DNA of 64,000 nucleotides, from NCBI RefSeq assembly GCF_000730605.1, contig NZ_BBIS01000008.1, positions 124,001 through 188,000 on the forward strand. The letters run 5' to 3'. The stretch comes from Pseudomonas monteilii NBRC 103158 = DSM 14164. GTDB lineage: Bacteria > Pseudomonadota > Gammaproteobacteria > Pseudomonadales > Pseudomonadaceae. Below, one piece after another: positions 18,469-27,149 of this stretch. The notes under the pieces are model-generated. The model made no database searches, was not told the DNA's origin, and worked only from the letters and a program-made list of their open reading frames with translations. The position numbers were made by a program, and so were the translations under genes. Every line of letters starts with the position of its first letter. Position 1 is the first letter of the stretch.

Positions 18469-19623
18469 TTACTCCGCTTTGGCGTCTGCTTTCGCCGCGT
18501 TGGCCTGATCAGGGCTGGCCGGCTTCTTGACGTTGGTGGCTTCGCTGACCTTCACTTCGACGCCCGGGCGTACGTACTGCAGCCCTTCGGTGATCAGGCG
18601 GTCACCCGGGTTGAGGCCTTCCTCGATCAGCCAGTCGCTGCCCAAGGTACGGTTGGCCTTGAGCTGGCGCAGCTCGACCTTGTTCTCCTGGTTGACCACC
18701 AGCGCGGTTGGCGCGCCTTTGAGGTCGCGGGTCACGCCTTGTTGCGGTGCCAGGATGGCGTTGGCGTTGACACCGGCCTTCAGCCGCGCATGCACGAACA
18801 TGCCAGGCAGCAAGGTGTGGTCGGGGTTGGGGAAGATGGCGCGCAGGGTGACCGAGCCGGTGGTTTCGTCGACCGCGACTTCGGAGAACTCCAGACGACC
18901 TTCCTGCTTGAACAGGCTGCCGTCTTCCAGCACCAGCTGTACCGAGGCGGTGTTGTCGCCGGCCTTCTGCAACTGGCCGCTTTCCAGGTCACGGCGCAGC
19001 TTGAGCAGCTCGGCGGTGGACTGGGTGACGTCGACGTAGATCGGGTCGAGTTGCTGGATGGTGGCCATGGCGTTGGTCTGGCCATTGCTCACCAGCGCAC
19101 CTTCGGTGACCGAAGAACGGCCGATACGGCCACTGATCGGTGCCAGCACCTTGGTGTAGCGCAGGTCGATCTGGGCGCTTTTCAGCGAAGCCTCGGCCTG
19201 CAATCGTTTGGCATTGGCGTCGTCGTATTCCTGTTTGGAAACGGCTTGCTCGTCGATCAGTTGCTTGTAGCGCTCGGCCAGCGAGCGGGTCGCCTGCAGG
19301 TTTGCCTGGGCATTGGCCAGGGTGGCTTCGTACACGGCAGGGTCGATCTGGTAGAGCTGCTGGCCTTCCTTGACCTCACTGCCTTCCTTGAACAGGCGCT
19401 TGAGGATAATGCCGTTGACCTGCGGGCGCACTTCGGCGACGCGGTAGGCACTGGTACGCCCCGGCAATTCCGAGGTCAGGGTGAAGGCTTGGGGCTGGAT
19501 GGTCACGACGCCGACCTGAGGAGCCTGCGCCGCTGGCGCTGCTTCTTCTTTCTTACAGCCACTGAGCAGGGTTGCCAGGGCGACGGCGGAAACCAGAGCG
19601 GTAACGGCTGGCTTGAATTGCAT
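18469..19623 (-). CDS. ttgA: TtgA, periplasmic adaptor of the TtgABC pump
   Basis: Membrane fusion protein of 384 residues joining TtgB to TtgC. A lipoprotein signal ends in LLSGC with the lipidated cysteine at residue 23. The lipoyl, alpha-hairpin and beta-barrel parts follow in the usual order, with a lysine/alanine-rich C-terminus. A GAGGATCCTC stretch just before the ATG supplies the ribosome binding site. It is the first gene of the operon, transcribed divergently from ttgR across a 256-base control region. Confidence 0.95.
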   Translation of the reverse strand: MQFKPAVTALVSAVALATLLSGCKKEEAAPAAQAPQVGVVTIQPQAFTLTSELPGRTSAYRVAEVRPQVNGIILKRLFKEGSEVKEGQQLYQIDPAVYEATLANAQANLQATRSLAERYKQLIDEQAVSKQEYDDANAKRLQAEASLKSAQIDLRYTKVLAPISGRIGRSSVTEGALVSNGQTNAMATIQQLDPIYVDVTQSTAELLKLRRDLESGQLQKAGDNTASVQLVLEDGSLFKQEGRLEFSEVAVDETTGSVTLRAIFPNPDHTLLPGMFVHARLKAGVNANAILAPQQGVTRDLKGAPTALVVNQENKVELRQLKANRTLGSDWLIEEGLNPGDRLITEGLQYVRPGVEVKVSEATNVKKPASPDQANAAKADAKAE

Positions 19624-19720
19624 GAGGATCCTCGGGTCGCTGGAGCAGGGAGACGCTCAAGAGTAGTGGAAGTGTCTTGATCTGGAAAAGTTGCTATCCG
19701 GTGGATAAATAGCTTGCTAA

Positions 19721-19760
19721 GGAATATACTTACATTCATGGTTGTTTGTAAATACCGCTG
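19721..19760. promoter_or_regulatory. TtgR operator between ttgA and ttgR
   Basis: On the minus strand this stretch contains GTATTTACAAACAACCATG followed by AATGTAAGTATATTCC, the operator I remember for TtgR in P. putida. The partial palindrome (TTTACAAAC / GAATGTAAG) overlaps the ttgA promoter. TtgR occupies it until drugs or flavonoids bind. Confidence 0.85.
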
Positions 19761-19879
19761 AGTTGTACTGAGGTACCGCCACAGCCCTTGATTAGCTCAT
19801 CCGCGAGGCCCCTGCAGAGGTGCCCCCGGAGCGTTCCCCGTACGCGCTGCGCGTTCGGGCCAGATGAGGTTGTACTGCC

Positions 19880-20512
19880 ATGGTCCGTCGAACCAAAGAG
19901 GAAGCCCAGGAAACCCGCGCCCAGATCATCGAGGCGGCGGAAAAGGCCTTCTACAAGCGCGGGGTTGCGCGAACCACCCTGGCCGACATCGCCGAACTGG
20001 CGGGTGTGACGCGCGGGGCGATCTACTGGCACTTCAACAACAAGGCCGAACTGGTGCAGGCGCTGCTCGACAGCCTGCACGAGACCCATGACCATTTGGC
20101 GCGGGCCAGCGAAAGCGAGGACGAAGTCGACCCGCTTGGCTGCATGCGCAAGCTGTTGTTGCAGGTGTTCAACGAGCTGGTGCTCGATGCCCGAACCCGG
20201 CGTATCAATGAAATCCTGCATCACAAGTGCGAGTTCACCGATGACATGTGTGAAATTCGCCAGCAGCGCCAGGGCGCGGTGCTGGATTGCCACAAGGGCA
20301 TCACCCTGGCGCTGGCCAATGCCGTGCGCCGGGGCCAGTTGCCTGGCGAGCTGGATGTCGAGCGCGCGGCGGTGGCCATGTTTGCCTTTGTCGATGGCCT
20401 GATCGGGCGCTGGCTGTTGCTGCCTGACAGTGTCGATCTGTTGGGTGATGTCGAAAAATGGGTCGACACCGGGTTGGATATGCTGCGCTTGAGCCCGGCA
20501 CTGCGCAAATGA
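19880..20512 (+). CDS. ttgR: TtgR, TetR-family repressor of ttgABC
   Basis: A 210-residue TetR/AcrR repressor, the exact length of known TtgR. The helix-turn-helix lies at about residues 28-55 ([22 protein letters not shown]). The ligand-binding domain follows and is known to accept antibiotics, flavonoids and plant phenolics. It is transcribed away from ttgABC and represses both directions. A GAGGT precedes the ATG. Confidence 0.96.
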   Translation: MVRRTKEEAQETRAQIIEAAEKAFYKRGVARTTLADIAELAGVTRGAIYWHFNNKAELVQALLDSLHETHDHLARASESEDEVDPLGCMRKLLLQVFNELVLDARTRRINEILHHKCEFTDDMCEIRQQRQGAVLDCHKGITLALANAVRRGQLPGELDVERAAVAMFAFVDGLIGRWLLLPDSVDLLGDVEKWVDTGLDMLRLSPALRK

Positions 20513-20569
20513 CACTTTGTTAAGGATTGTGAGGGAGTGTTTCCCCTCTGTATTAAGCGGTGATTAAAG

Positions 20570-20592
20570 GCGGGGCCGGCGGGTGGCCCCGC
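20570..20592 (-). terminator. Terminator of the DHA2 exporter gene
   Basis: GCGGGGCC and GGCCCCGC form an 8-bp stem just after the minus-strand exporter stop; on that strand it is followed by TTTAAT. It lies between convergent ttgR and the exporter gene and may serve both. Confidence 0.65.
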
Positions 20593-20595
20593 GCT

Positions 20596-22047
20596 TCAGC
20601 GCCCCCGCAGTTGCCGGTCGGGCAATGCCACTGCTGCTGCCAGCCCGAGCACCGCAATCAGGGCACTCCCCATCAGTAAATGACGGAATGTTTCAGTCAG
20701 GCGCGCCTGTGTCACCAAGTCCACTTCACCGGCCTTCAGGCTCCCCAGCAACGGGTTACCCAGCATTTCAAATCCGCCCTGATGCAGCAGCGCCAGCAAC
20801 AGGCTGGACATGCAGGCCACGCCCATGGCCCCGCCCAGCGAACGGAAAAGGTTGGTGGTACTGGTGGCCACACCAATGTCTTTGCTTTCCACCGCGCTTT
20901 GCGTGCCCACCAGCGATGTCGGGAACTGCAGCCCGCAGGCGATGCCGGTCAGCAGCATGAACAGCGCGCTGAGCAAAGCCGATTGTGGCGGCGTCAGCGC
21001 CATGGCGAAAATGGCCACGGGCATCAACAATGCACCTGCCAGGATCTGCGGCTTGTAGCGCCCCGTGCGGCTGGTCATGCGACCGCCGGTGAAGGCGCCA
21101 AGGGGCAGGCCCATGGCCAGTGGCAACAGGTGCAGCGCGGCGCTGTCGGCGCCAGCACCCGTGATGCCCTGGTAGCGCAACGGCATGAGCATCGTCAGGG
21201 AAATCGACTGGAAGCTGGCGAAAAAGATCACCCCCCAGCACAGCACCGCCACCCGATTGCTGAACAGGCCCAAGGGCAATAGCGGCTCCGGGCAGCGCCG
21301 CTCATGTGCGATGAACAACGCAAGGCCCAGTACAGCGCAGGCGAACAGGGCCAGTACGGCAGGATCAATCCAGGCGTGGCCCTGACCGACCAAGGTGATG
21401 CCCAGCAACAAGCTGCCCAGGCCGAGGATCAGCAGCACGGCGCCGAGGTAATCCACCTGGGCCTCGCGGCGTTGCGCCGGCATGCCACCGAGGGCACGGC
21501 GGATCGCCCACAAGGCAACCAGCCCCAGCGGCAGGTTGATCCAGAATACCCAGCGCCACGACAAGTACTCGGTCAGCCAGCCGCCCAGCACTGGCCCGGC
21601 GACGCTGGCCACGGCGTACATGCTGCTGAAGTAACCTTGGTAGCGGCCGCGCTCACGCGGTGGCACGAAATCGCCGATGATCGCCTGGCTGACCGAGACC
21701 ATGCCGCCCGCGCCAATGCCTTGCAGTACACGGGCCAGCACCAGCTGTTGCATGTCCTGGGCCATGGCGCACGCGATGGAGGCCAGGGTGAACAGGCTGA
21801 TACCGGTCAGGATCATCCGCCGCCGCCCGTACAGATCGCCCAGTTTGCCGTAGATCGGCACGGCCACGGTCATCGCCACCATGTAGCCGGAGATGACCCA
21901 GGCCAGCAGGCCGACATCGTTGAACTGGGCCGAGATTGCCGGCAGCGAGACGGCGACGATGGTCTGGTCCAGTGCGCCGAGAAAAATGGCCAGCATGAGA
22001 GCGGTGAGCACGTTGCGCAGGGTGGTGGGGGGCAGGGCGGCGGTCAC
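20596..22047 (-). CDS. DHA2-family (EmrB/QacA) multidrug MFS exporter
   Basis: Drug:H+ antiporter of the 14-segment type, 483 residues. Visible motifs are FLGALDQTIVAVSLPAI in segment 1, GKLGDLYGRRRM in the first loop and GAGGMVSVSQAI plus VAGPVLGGWLTEYLSWRW (motif C region). I place the start at GTG 22047, which has AAGGT at good spacing; a TTG start at 22086 would add 13 residues but lacks a ribosome binding site. There is no adjacent membrane-fusion gene, so it probably acts alone. It converges on ttgR, giving a cluster of two unrelated exporters. Confidence 0.88.
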   Translation of the reverse strand: MTAALPPTTLRNVLTALMLAIFLGALDQTIVAVSLPAISAQFNDVGLLAWVISGYMVAMTVAVPIYGKLGDLYGRRRMILTGISLFTLASIACAMAQDMQQLVLARVLQGIGAGGMVSVSQAIIGDFVPPRERGRYQGYFSSMYAVASVAGPVLGGWLTEYLSWRWVFWINLPLGLVALWAIRRALGGMPAQRREAQVDYLGAVLLILGLGSLLLGITLVGQGHAWIDPAVLALFACAVLGLALFIAHERRCPEPLLPLGLFSNRVAVLCWGVIFFASFQSISLTMLMPLRYQGITGAGADSAALHLLPLAMGLPLGAFTGGRMTSRTGRYKPQILAGALLMPVAIFAMALTPPQSALLSALFMLLTGIACGLQFPTSLVGTQSAVESKDIGVATSTTNLFRSLGGAMGVACMSSLLLALLHQGGFEMLGNPLLGSLKAGEVDLVTQARLTETFRHLLMGSALIAVLGLAAAVALPDRQLRGR

Positions 22048-22408
22048 GGGAATACCTTGTCTGTCTGTTACGGCCTCTTTGGGCAAGTCGGATTGTAACC
22101 TGAGTTAGGTAGCTTCCTATGTACTATCTGCATCCCCTATGCCGAATCGGCATTGGCGCATTCATCCAGTGCGGCATGGCTGCGTGATATCGTTGGTATG
22201 CCACAGAGGCTGAAATTCGCGGCCTGCACCAGCTTGGTGCAACATTCTGCCGCAGGTTTTTCAGTGTGCTGTCTCCCACACCTTTTATTCCTCTGCCTGC
22301 ATGTCGAGCATGACCGCCCAGATGGCGACGGTTGGAACAGGTCAGGTAGACCCGATTACAGGGGTCGGTAGTTACCGTTCAAATTTCAACTTAAATTGCG
22401 GAGTGATC
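22048..22408. other. Intergenic region between divergent exporter and oxaloacetate decarboxylase genes
   Basis: In 361 bases I see a short palindrome, TGCCGA-A-TCGGCA at 22140-22152, which could be an operator for either divergent gene, and otherwise no motif. The decarboxylase frame stays open upstream to 22301 but has no ribosome binding site until GGAG before 22409. The leader of the decarboxylase is C/T-rich around 22250-22300. Confidence 0.5.
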
Positions 22409-23278
22409 ATGCCCAAGGCTTCCCATCAAGATCTGCGTTTTGCCTTCCGCGAGCTGCTCGCTTCAGGTTCTTGTTACCACACTGCATCGGTGTTCGACCC
22501 GATGTCTGCGCGCATTGCCGCAGACCTCGGCTTCGAGGTCGGTATCCTCGGTGGCTCCGTTGCTTCGTTGCAGGTACTGGCCGCGCCGGACTTTGCCCTC
22601 ATTACCCTCAGCGAGTTCGTCGAACAAGCCACCCGTATTGGCCGGGTAGCGCAGCTGCCGTTCCTGGCTGACGCCGACCATGGCTATGGCAACGCATTGA
22701 ACGTGATGCGCACGGTGATCGAGCTGGAGCGCGCCGGCGTGGCTGCGCTGACCATCGAGGACACCCTGCTGCCCGCCCAGTTCGGGCGCAAGTCCACCGA
22801 CCTGATTCCGGTCGAGGAGGGCGTTGGCAAGATTCGTGCGGCGCTGGAGGCGCGGGTCGATTCGTCGTTGTCGATCATTGCCCGCACCAACGCAGGCGTG
22901 CTCACCACCGAAGAAATCATCGTGCGCACCCAGAGCTACCAGAAAGCCGGTGCCGATGGTATCTGCATGGTGGGGGTAAAAGACTTCGAGCAGCTTGAGC
23001 AAATTGCCGAGCACCTGACCGTACCGCTGATGCTGGTCACCTATGGCAACCCGAACCTGCGCGATGACGAGCGCCTGGCGCGCCTGGGCGTGCGTATAGT
23101 GGTCGATGGTCACGCGGCCTACTTTGCTGCCATCAAGGCCACCTACGACTGCCTGCGCCTGCAACGTGGCCAGCAGAACAAGTCGGAAAACCTCAGCGCG
23201 ACCGAACTCTCGCACACCTACACCCAGCCCGAGGACTACATCCGCTGGGCCAAGGAATACATGAGCGTGGAAGAGTGA
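22409..23278 (+). CDS. Oxaloacetate decarboxylase (PA4872-like, PEP mutase/isocitrate lyase superfamily)
   Basis: Decarboxylates oxaloacetate to pyruvate; a soluble Mg-dependent enzyme of 289 residues. The metal-site region ADADHGYGN (D88, D90) is present. Y212 and H235, which distinguish the P. aeruginosa PA4872 oxaloacetate decarboxylase from isocitrate lyases and phosphonopyruvate enzymes, fall at the same residue numbers here. Older annotations call such genes carboxyvinyl-carboxyphosphonate phosphorylmutase. A GGAG precedes ATG 22409. It stands alone, with a divergent exporter upstream. Confidence 0.88.
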   Translation: MPKASHQDLRFAFRELLASGSCYHTASVFDPMSARIAADLGFEVGILGGSVASLQVLAAPDFALITLSEFVEQATRIGRVAQLPFLADADHGYGNALNVMRTVIELERAGVAALTIEDTLLPAQFGRKSTDLIPVEEGVGKIRAALEARVDSSLSIIARTNAGVLTTEEIIVRTQSYQKAGADGICMVGVKDFEQLEQIAEHLTVPLMLVTYGNPNLRDDERLARLGVRIVVDGHAAYFAAIKATYDCLRLQRGQQNKSENLSATELSHTYTQPEDYIRWAKEYMSVEE

Positions 23279-23297
23279 CCGGCGGCGCGCCGTCAAC

Positions 23298-23471
23298 TCA
23301 ACGGACGGCGCTCAAGGTTGCGGTGTGAGGCACGCAATGTGCCTGCTCGCAGCTGTTGGCGGCACTGGGCTGGCTGCGTAGCAGCTCGGCGCGCCAACAG
23401 GCTGAGCCGTACAGCCCTGCGACAGCAGTCAGGGCCATGACAAGGGCGACTCTTCTTGATTTGATGCCCAT
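23298..23471 (-). CDS. Small membrane-anchored or secreted protein (57 aa)
   Basis: A 57-residue protein with a perfect AGGAGG eight bases before ATG 23471. It begins MGIKSRRVALVMALTAVAGLYGSACW, a positively charged start followed by one hydrophobic helix, so it is either a single-pass membrane protein or has an uncleaved signal. Three cysteines occur (C28, C44 and C49 by my count), two of them in the exposed tail. It lies 20 bases after the decarboxylase stop on the opposite strand. I do not recognise a family, but the ribosome binding site argues that it is real. Confidence 0.65.
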   Translation of the reverse strand: MGIKSRRVALVMALTAVAGLYGSACWRAELLRSQPSAANSCEQAHCVPHTATLSAVR

Positions 23472-23535
23472 GGTACTCACCTCCTGTTACAGCGACAGGT
23501 GATACCTTTAATCGTAGGTCATTTCTCACGTTACA

Positions 23536-24441
23536 TCAGAGATCCCGGTCCCACTCGGGTTCGTCCTTGAACCGCTGCACCAGAAAATCCAGCATGCTGC
23601 GCAAGGTGGGCGGCATGTGCTTGCGTGACGTGTACACCGCATTCAGGTTCAGTTCGCGGGGCTTTGCCTCGGGCAGCAGACGCACCAGTTCGCCCCGGCG
23701 CAGGGCATCGGCGGCCTGGTAGGTTGGCAGCATGGCGATACCCGCGCCAGCCAGCGCGGCCTTTTGCAATGTCATGGCTTCGTTGGCACTGATGTTCCCT
23801 GTTATCGGCACGGCGATCTGTTGGCCGCCCACCTCGAAATGCCACAGGCTATGGCCGAAATAGGCATGGGTCAGGCAGTTGTGCCGGCTCAGTTCTTCGA
23901 CCCGCTGCGGCGTGCCATGCTCAAGCAGGTAGGCGGGGGACGCACACACCACCGAGCGGCATATGCTCAGGCGCCGGGCGATCAGGTTGGGGTCCAGGTC
24001 GTTGCTGGTGCGGATGGCCAGGTCGATACGCTCATCCACCAGGTTGACGGTACGGTCGAGCATCTGCAGTTCCACCTTCACGCCTGGGTAGCGCCGCACA
24101 TAGGCAGCCACTGCATCCACCAGTTGCGCCTGGCCAAAGGACGTACTGACGCTGATGCGCAATGCGCCCTTGGGCGCGTCATCTGGCTGTTGCACGGCAG
24201 CCTGCAGGTCACCGGCCAACTCCAGCAACTGCCGACAGCGTGGCAGGGTTTCCTGGCCGGCGGCGGTGAGGCTGAGCTTGCGTGTGGTGCGCTGCATCAG
24301 GCGCGCGCCCACCCAGTCTTCCAGCGCTGCCAGGTAGCGCGACACCACCGGCCGCGATAGCTGCAAATGATCCGCCGCTGCCGACTGGCTGCCCAGGTCG
24401 ACGACGGTGACGAAAACGCGCATGGCGTTGAGACGGTCCAT
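23536..24441 (-). CDS. LysR-family transcriptional regulator
   Basis: A 301-residue LysR protein of the CrgA/DmlR-type subgroup: MDRLNAMRVFVTVVDLGSQS and helix-turn-helix SRPVVSRYLAALEDWVGARL, then LMQRTTRKLSLT, followed by the ligand-binding domain. It is divergent from the MBL-fold gene at 24544, 102 bases away, and probably controls it and the following NAD(P)-binding protein gene. The intergenic space contains the widely spaced inverted repeat TTGCCCG (24445-24451) / CGGGCAA (24499-24505). Confidence 0.87.
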   Translation of the reverse strand: MDRLNAMRVFVTVVDLGSQSAAADHLQLSRPVVSRYLAALEDWVGARLMQRTTRKLSLTAAGQETLPRCRQLLELAGDLQAAVQQPDDAPKGALRISVSTSFGQAQLVDAVAAYVRRYPGVKVELQMLDRTVNLVDERIDLAIRTSNDLDPNLIARRLSICRSVVCASPAYLLEHGTPQRVEELSRHNCLTHAYFGHSLWHFEVGGQQIAVPITGNISANEAMTLQKAALAGAGIAMLPTYQAADALRRGELVRLLPEAKPRELNLNAVYTSRKHMPPTLRSMLDFLVQRFKDEPEWDRDL

Positions 24442-24543
24442 GATTTGCCCGGTTTCAGAAACAAACTATGTTCGAGCATCGCATTTTTTGTCATGGATCG
24501 GGCAACTAAGCTGTTGGCCAACGTTATCTGGAAGGCGTTGCCA

Positions 24544-25419
24544 ATGTCCCTGTTCACTCCCTTGCGGGGCCTGCTGCTGGCCTGCGTTACCCTGGCCGGC
24601 CCGGCGCTGGCCGCCGAACCCTTGAAGCTGGAAGTCTACAACCCTGGGCATGAGGCCATCTTCCCGGTCAGTTCGGTGATTGTCAGTGGCGAGCACGATG
24701 CCGTGCTGGTCGATGCCCAGTTCGGTAAGGCCCAGGCCCAGCAACTGGTGCAGCGCCTGCGAGCTGGCGGCAAGCACCTGACTACCATCTATATCAGCCA
24801 CGGTGACCCGGATTACTACTTCGGCCTGGACACCCTGACAAACGCTTTCCCCGACGCCAAGGTGCTGGCCTCGGCCGCCACTGTCGCGCATATCCGTCAG
24901 ACCATGGACGCCAAGCTGGCGTACTGGGGCCCGCAGATGGGGGCGGACAAACCGGCACGGCTGGTGTTGCCACAGGTACTGGAAGGCAACCGATTGACGC
25001 TGGAAGGGCAGGCCCTTGAGGTGGTTGGCCTTGACGGTCCGCAACCAGACCGCAGCTTTGTGTGGATCCCGTCGATCAAGGCGGTGGTCGGCGGCGTGGT
25101 GGTGTCCGAGCACATTCATGTGTGGATGGCCGATACCCAGACCGCCCAGTCGCATGCCGACTGGCTCGGCACCCTGGCGCACATCGAAGCGCTGGCGCCG
25201 CGTACGGTCATCCCGGGCCATTACCTGAGGGACAGCAGCCGCTCGCTGGAGGCTGTGCGTTTCACGGCGAACTACATTCGTGACTTCGATGCCGAAACGG
25301 CCAAGGCAAAAGACGCGGGTGCCTTGATCGAGGCGATGAAGCAGCGTTACCCGGGCCTGGCCGATGAAAGCTCCCTGGAGCTGGGAGCCAAGGTCGCCAA
25401 GGGCGAGATGAAGTGGTAA
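24544..25419 (+). CDS. Periplasmic MBL-fold protein with an altered metal motif
   Basis: A 291-residue metallo-beta-lactamase-fold protein with a signal peptide (MSLFTPLRGLLLACVTLAGPALAA, about 23 residues). Where hydrolases of the fold carry HxHxDH, this one reads H86-G-D88-P-D90-Y91, so two of the usual zinc histidines are replaced by Asp and Tyr. A late histidine in VIPGHY is kept. It may bind metal differently or be a subfamily with another activity. The start at 24544 fits the signal peptide and GGAAGGCG upstream. It heads a two-gene unit with the NAD(P)-binding protein gene and is divergent from a LysR gene. Confidence 0.8.
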   Translation: MSLFTPLRGLLLACVTLAGPALAAEPLKLEVYNPGHEAIFPVSSVIVSGEHDAVLVDAQFGKAQAQQLVQRLRAGGKHLTTIYISHGDPDYYFGLDTLTNAFPDAKVLASAATVAHIRQTMDAKLAYWGPQMGADKPARLVLPQVLEGNRLTLEGQALEVVGLDGPQPDRSFVWIPSIKAVVGGVVVSEHIHVWMADTQTAQSHADWLGTLAHIEALAPRTVIPGHYLRDSSRSLEAVRFTANYIRDFDAETAKAKDAGALIEAMKQRYPGLADESSLELGAKVAKGEMKW

Positions 25420-25446
25420 TTCCGTTCAATTGATGGAGAGTATCCC

Positions 25447-26061
25447 ATGAGCAAGATCGCAATCATTGGTGCCACTGGCCGTGCTGGCAGCCAGTTGCTG
25501 GAAGAGGCCCTGCGCCGTGGCCACAGTGTATTGGCCATCGCCCGTGACCCTTCGAAACTGGAGGGCCGGGAAGGCGTGACCGTCAAGGCGCTGGATGCAA
25601 AGGACAGCGCGGCCCTGCAAGCCGCGGTCGCGGGCGTGGATGCCGTGCTGAGCGCCGCGCATTTCTCGACCATCGAGCCGCACGCGATCATTGAGCCGGT
25701 CAAGCGGGCCGGGGTCAAGCGCTTGCTAGTGGTGGGTGGTGCGGGCAGCCTGCTGTTGCCGTCGGGGCACCGGGTGATCGACAGCCCGGACTTTCCGGAC
25801 GCCTACAAGGCCGAGGCCACTGCAGGCGTGCGCTTTTTGGAGGCGTTGCAGCGGGAGCCGAACCTGGACTGGACCTTCCTGTCGCCATCGGCGGAGTTCG
25901 TTGAAGGTGAGCGCAGTGGGCGGTACACGCTGGGCAAGGATCATCTGCTGATTGGTGCTGATGGCAAGAGCTGGATTACCTTTGCCGATTATGCGATTGC
26001 CTTGATCGATGAGCTGGAAAAGCCGGCGCATTCGCGCCGGCGTTTCACGGTCGGCTACTGA
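25447..26061 (+). CDS. NAD(P)-binding oxidoreductase (NmrA/YwnB-like)
   Basis: A 204-residue Rossmann-fold protein of the atypical short-chain dehydrogenase group. The dinucleotide motif GATGRAG lies at residues 8-14, and DWTFLSPSAEF in the later part is typical of this family. There is no catalytic Tyr-x3-Lys of classic SDRs evident. It lies 27 bases after the MBL-fold gene with GGAGAG before the ATG, so the two are cotranscribed. Roles proposed for relatives include redox sensing and quinone or aldehyde reduction; nothing here decides. Confidence 0.82.
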   Translation: MSKIAIIGATGRAGSQLLEEALRRGHSVLAIARDPSKLEGREGVTVKALDAKDSAALQAAVAGVDAVLSAAHFSTIEPHAIIEPVKRAGVKRLLVVGGAGSLLLPSGHRVIDSPDFPDAYKAEATAGVRFLEALQREPNLDWTFLSPSAEFVEGERSGRYTLGKDHLLIGADGKSWITFADYAIALIDELEKPAHSRRRFTVGY

Positions 26062-26067
26062 GTTGCC

Positions 26068-26160
26068 TGCTTGGCGGGCACTCCCGCTCCCATAGGTACA
26101 GCACAGGCCTTGGAATCTGTGCAGATCCTGTGGGAGCGGGAGTGCCCGCGAAGAGGCCTT
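26068..26160. repeat. Facing REP pair
   Basis: CTTGGCGGGCACTCCCGCTCCCATAGG and its mirror CCTGTGGGAGCGGGAGTGCCCGCGAAGAGGCC face each other. The pair lies exactly between the convergent NAD(P)-binding protein gene and a LysR gene, whose stop codon adjoins it. Confidence 0.9.
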
Positions 26161-27035
26161 CATAGGCTGGCCTGGCTCTCCAGCCAGTCCAGCAATTCCA
26201 CCAACCCCGGCGGCAAGCTCCTGGCCTGGCTCACCAGGTAGTACCCCTTACCGGTCATCACCTTCAGCGCAAACGGCATGCATAACCGCCCCCCGCGCAG
26301 GTCATCACCAATCAGCGACCAGTCGCCAATTGCCACCCCGGTCCCCTGCGAGGCCATGGCCATTGCCATGTCCAGCGTCTCGAAGTGCTGCTTGGGCCCA
26401 TGAGCGGCCAACGTCACCCCGGCCGCCTGCAACCACAACCGCCAGTCATGCTCGTCCCGCGAGGGGTGCAGCAACATGTGCCGCGACAGGTCATCCACCT
26501 GCCGCAAGGGTATTGGCCCGTCGCATAGCGATGGCGCACACACCGGCGTCAGCTGTTCATCGAACAACTTGCGCACCTGTAACCCGTGGTTCGGCGTGTC
26601 GCCATAGACCACTGCCGCATCGAAGCCCTCCCGGCGAAAGTCCACCCCGTGCTGCACCGTAGTCGTCAGCTCCACCGGCACATCCGGGCGCAGTGCTTGC
26701 CACTCCATCAGGCGTGGCAATAACCAACGCATCACGCAGGTGGGTGCCTTGAGCTGCAAGGTCGTGCTGCGTCCGCCCACCTCATTCACGCCTTGTTCGA
26801 TCAGTGCGAACACCTGCTGCACCCGTGGCAGCCAGTCCTGGCCTTCACGGGTCAGGCTCAGCCCACGGGCCAGGCGCTGGAACAGCGCATACCCCAGGTG
26901 CTCCTCAAGGGCCGCGATCTGGCGACTGACGGCGCCTTGCGTGATGTGCAACTGTTGCCCGGCACGGGTGAAGTTGCAGTGCTGGGCGGTCACCAGAAAG
27001 GTGTACAGGGCGGGTAAGGGCGGTAGGCGTTTCAT
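26160..27035 (-). CDS. LysR-family regulator (GcvA-like)
   Basis: A 291-residue LysR protein of the GcvA/AmpR-like subgroup: MKRLPPLPALYTFLVTAQHCNFTRAG, HTH (LHITQGAVSRQIAALEEHLG), then ALFQRLARGLSLT. It is divergent from the TPP enzyme gene at 27150, with 114 bases between, so that gene is the likely target. The intergenic region has an inverted repeat TGGGTT (27099-27104) / AACCCA (27122-27127) close to the enzyme start. No clear ribosome binding site precedes the ATG. Confidence 0.85.
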   Translation of the reverse strand: MKRLPPLPALYTFLVTAQHCNFTRAGQQLHITQGAVSRQIAALEEHLGYALFQRLARGLSLTREGQDWLPRVQQVFALIEQGVNEVGGRSTTLQLKAPTCVMRWLLPRLMEWQALRPDVPVELTTTVQHGVDFRREGFDAAVVYGDTPNHGLQVRKLFDEQLTPVCAPSLCDGPIPLRQVDDLSRHMLLHPSRDEHDWRLWLQAAGVTLAAHGPKQHFETLDMAMAMASQGTGVAIGDWSLIGDDLRGGRLCMPFALKVMTGKGYYLVSQARSLPPGLVELLDWLESQASL

Positions 27036-27149
27036 TGCGATAAGCCATGATTAGAAGACATGGCTAGTATGTGTTTTTTTGCATTGTGGTGGTAGTCGTG
27101 GGTTGGGTCCAATAAGCACATAACCCAAGCAGATTCATGGTGAACCCTG

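Noticed and set aside
17440..19680. Plus-strand open frame of about 746 codons opposite ttgB and ttgA
   Set aside because: Mirror frame of the efflux genes; no ribosome binding site, no recognisable motif, His/Gln/Gly-biased composition.
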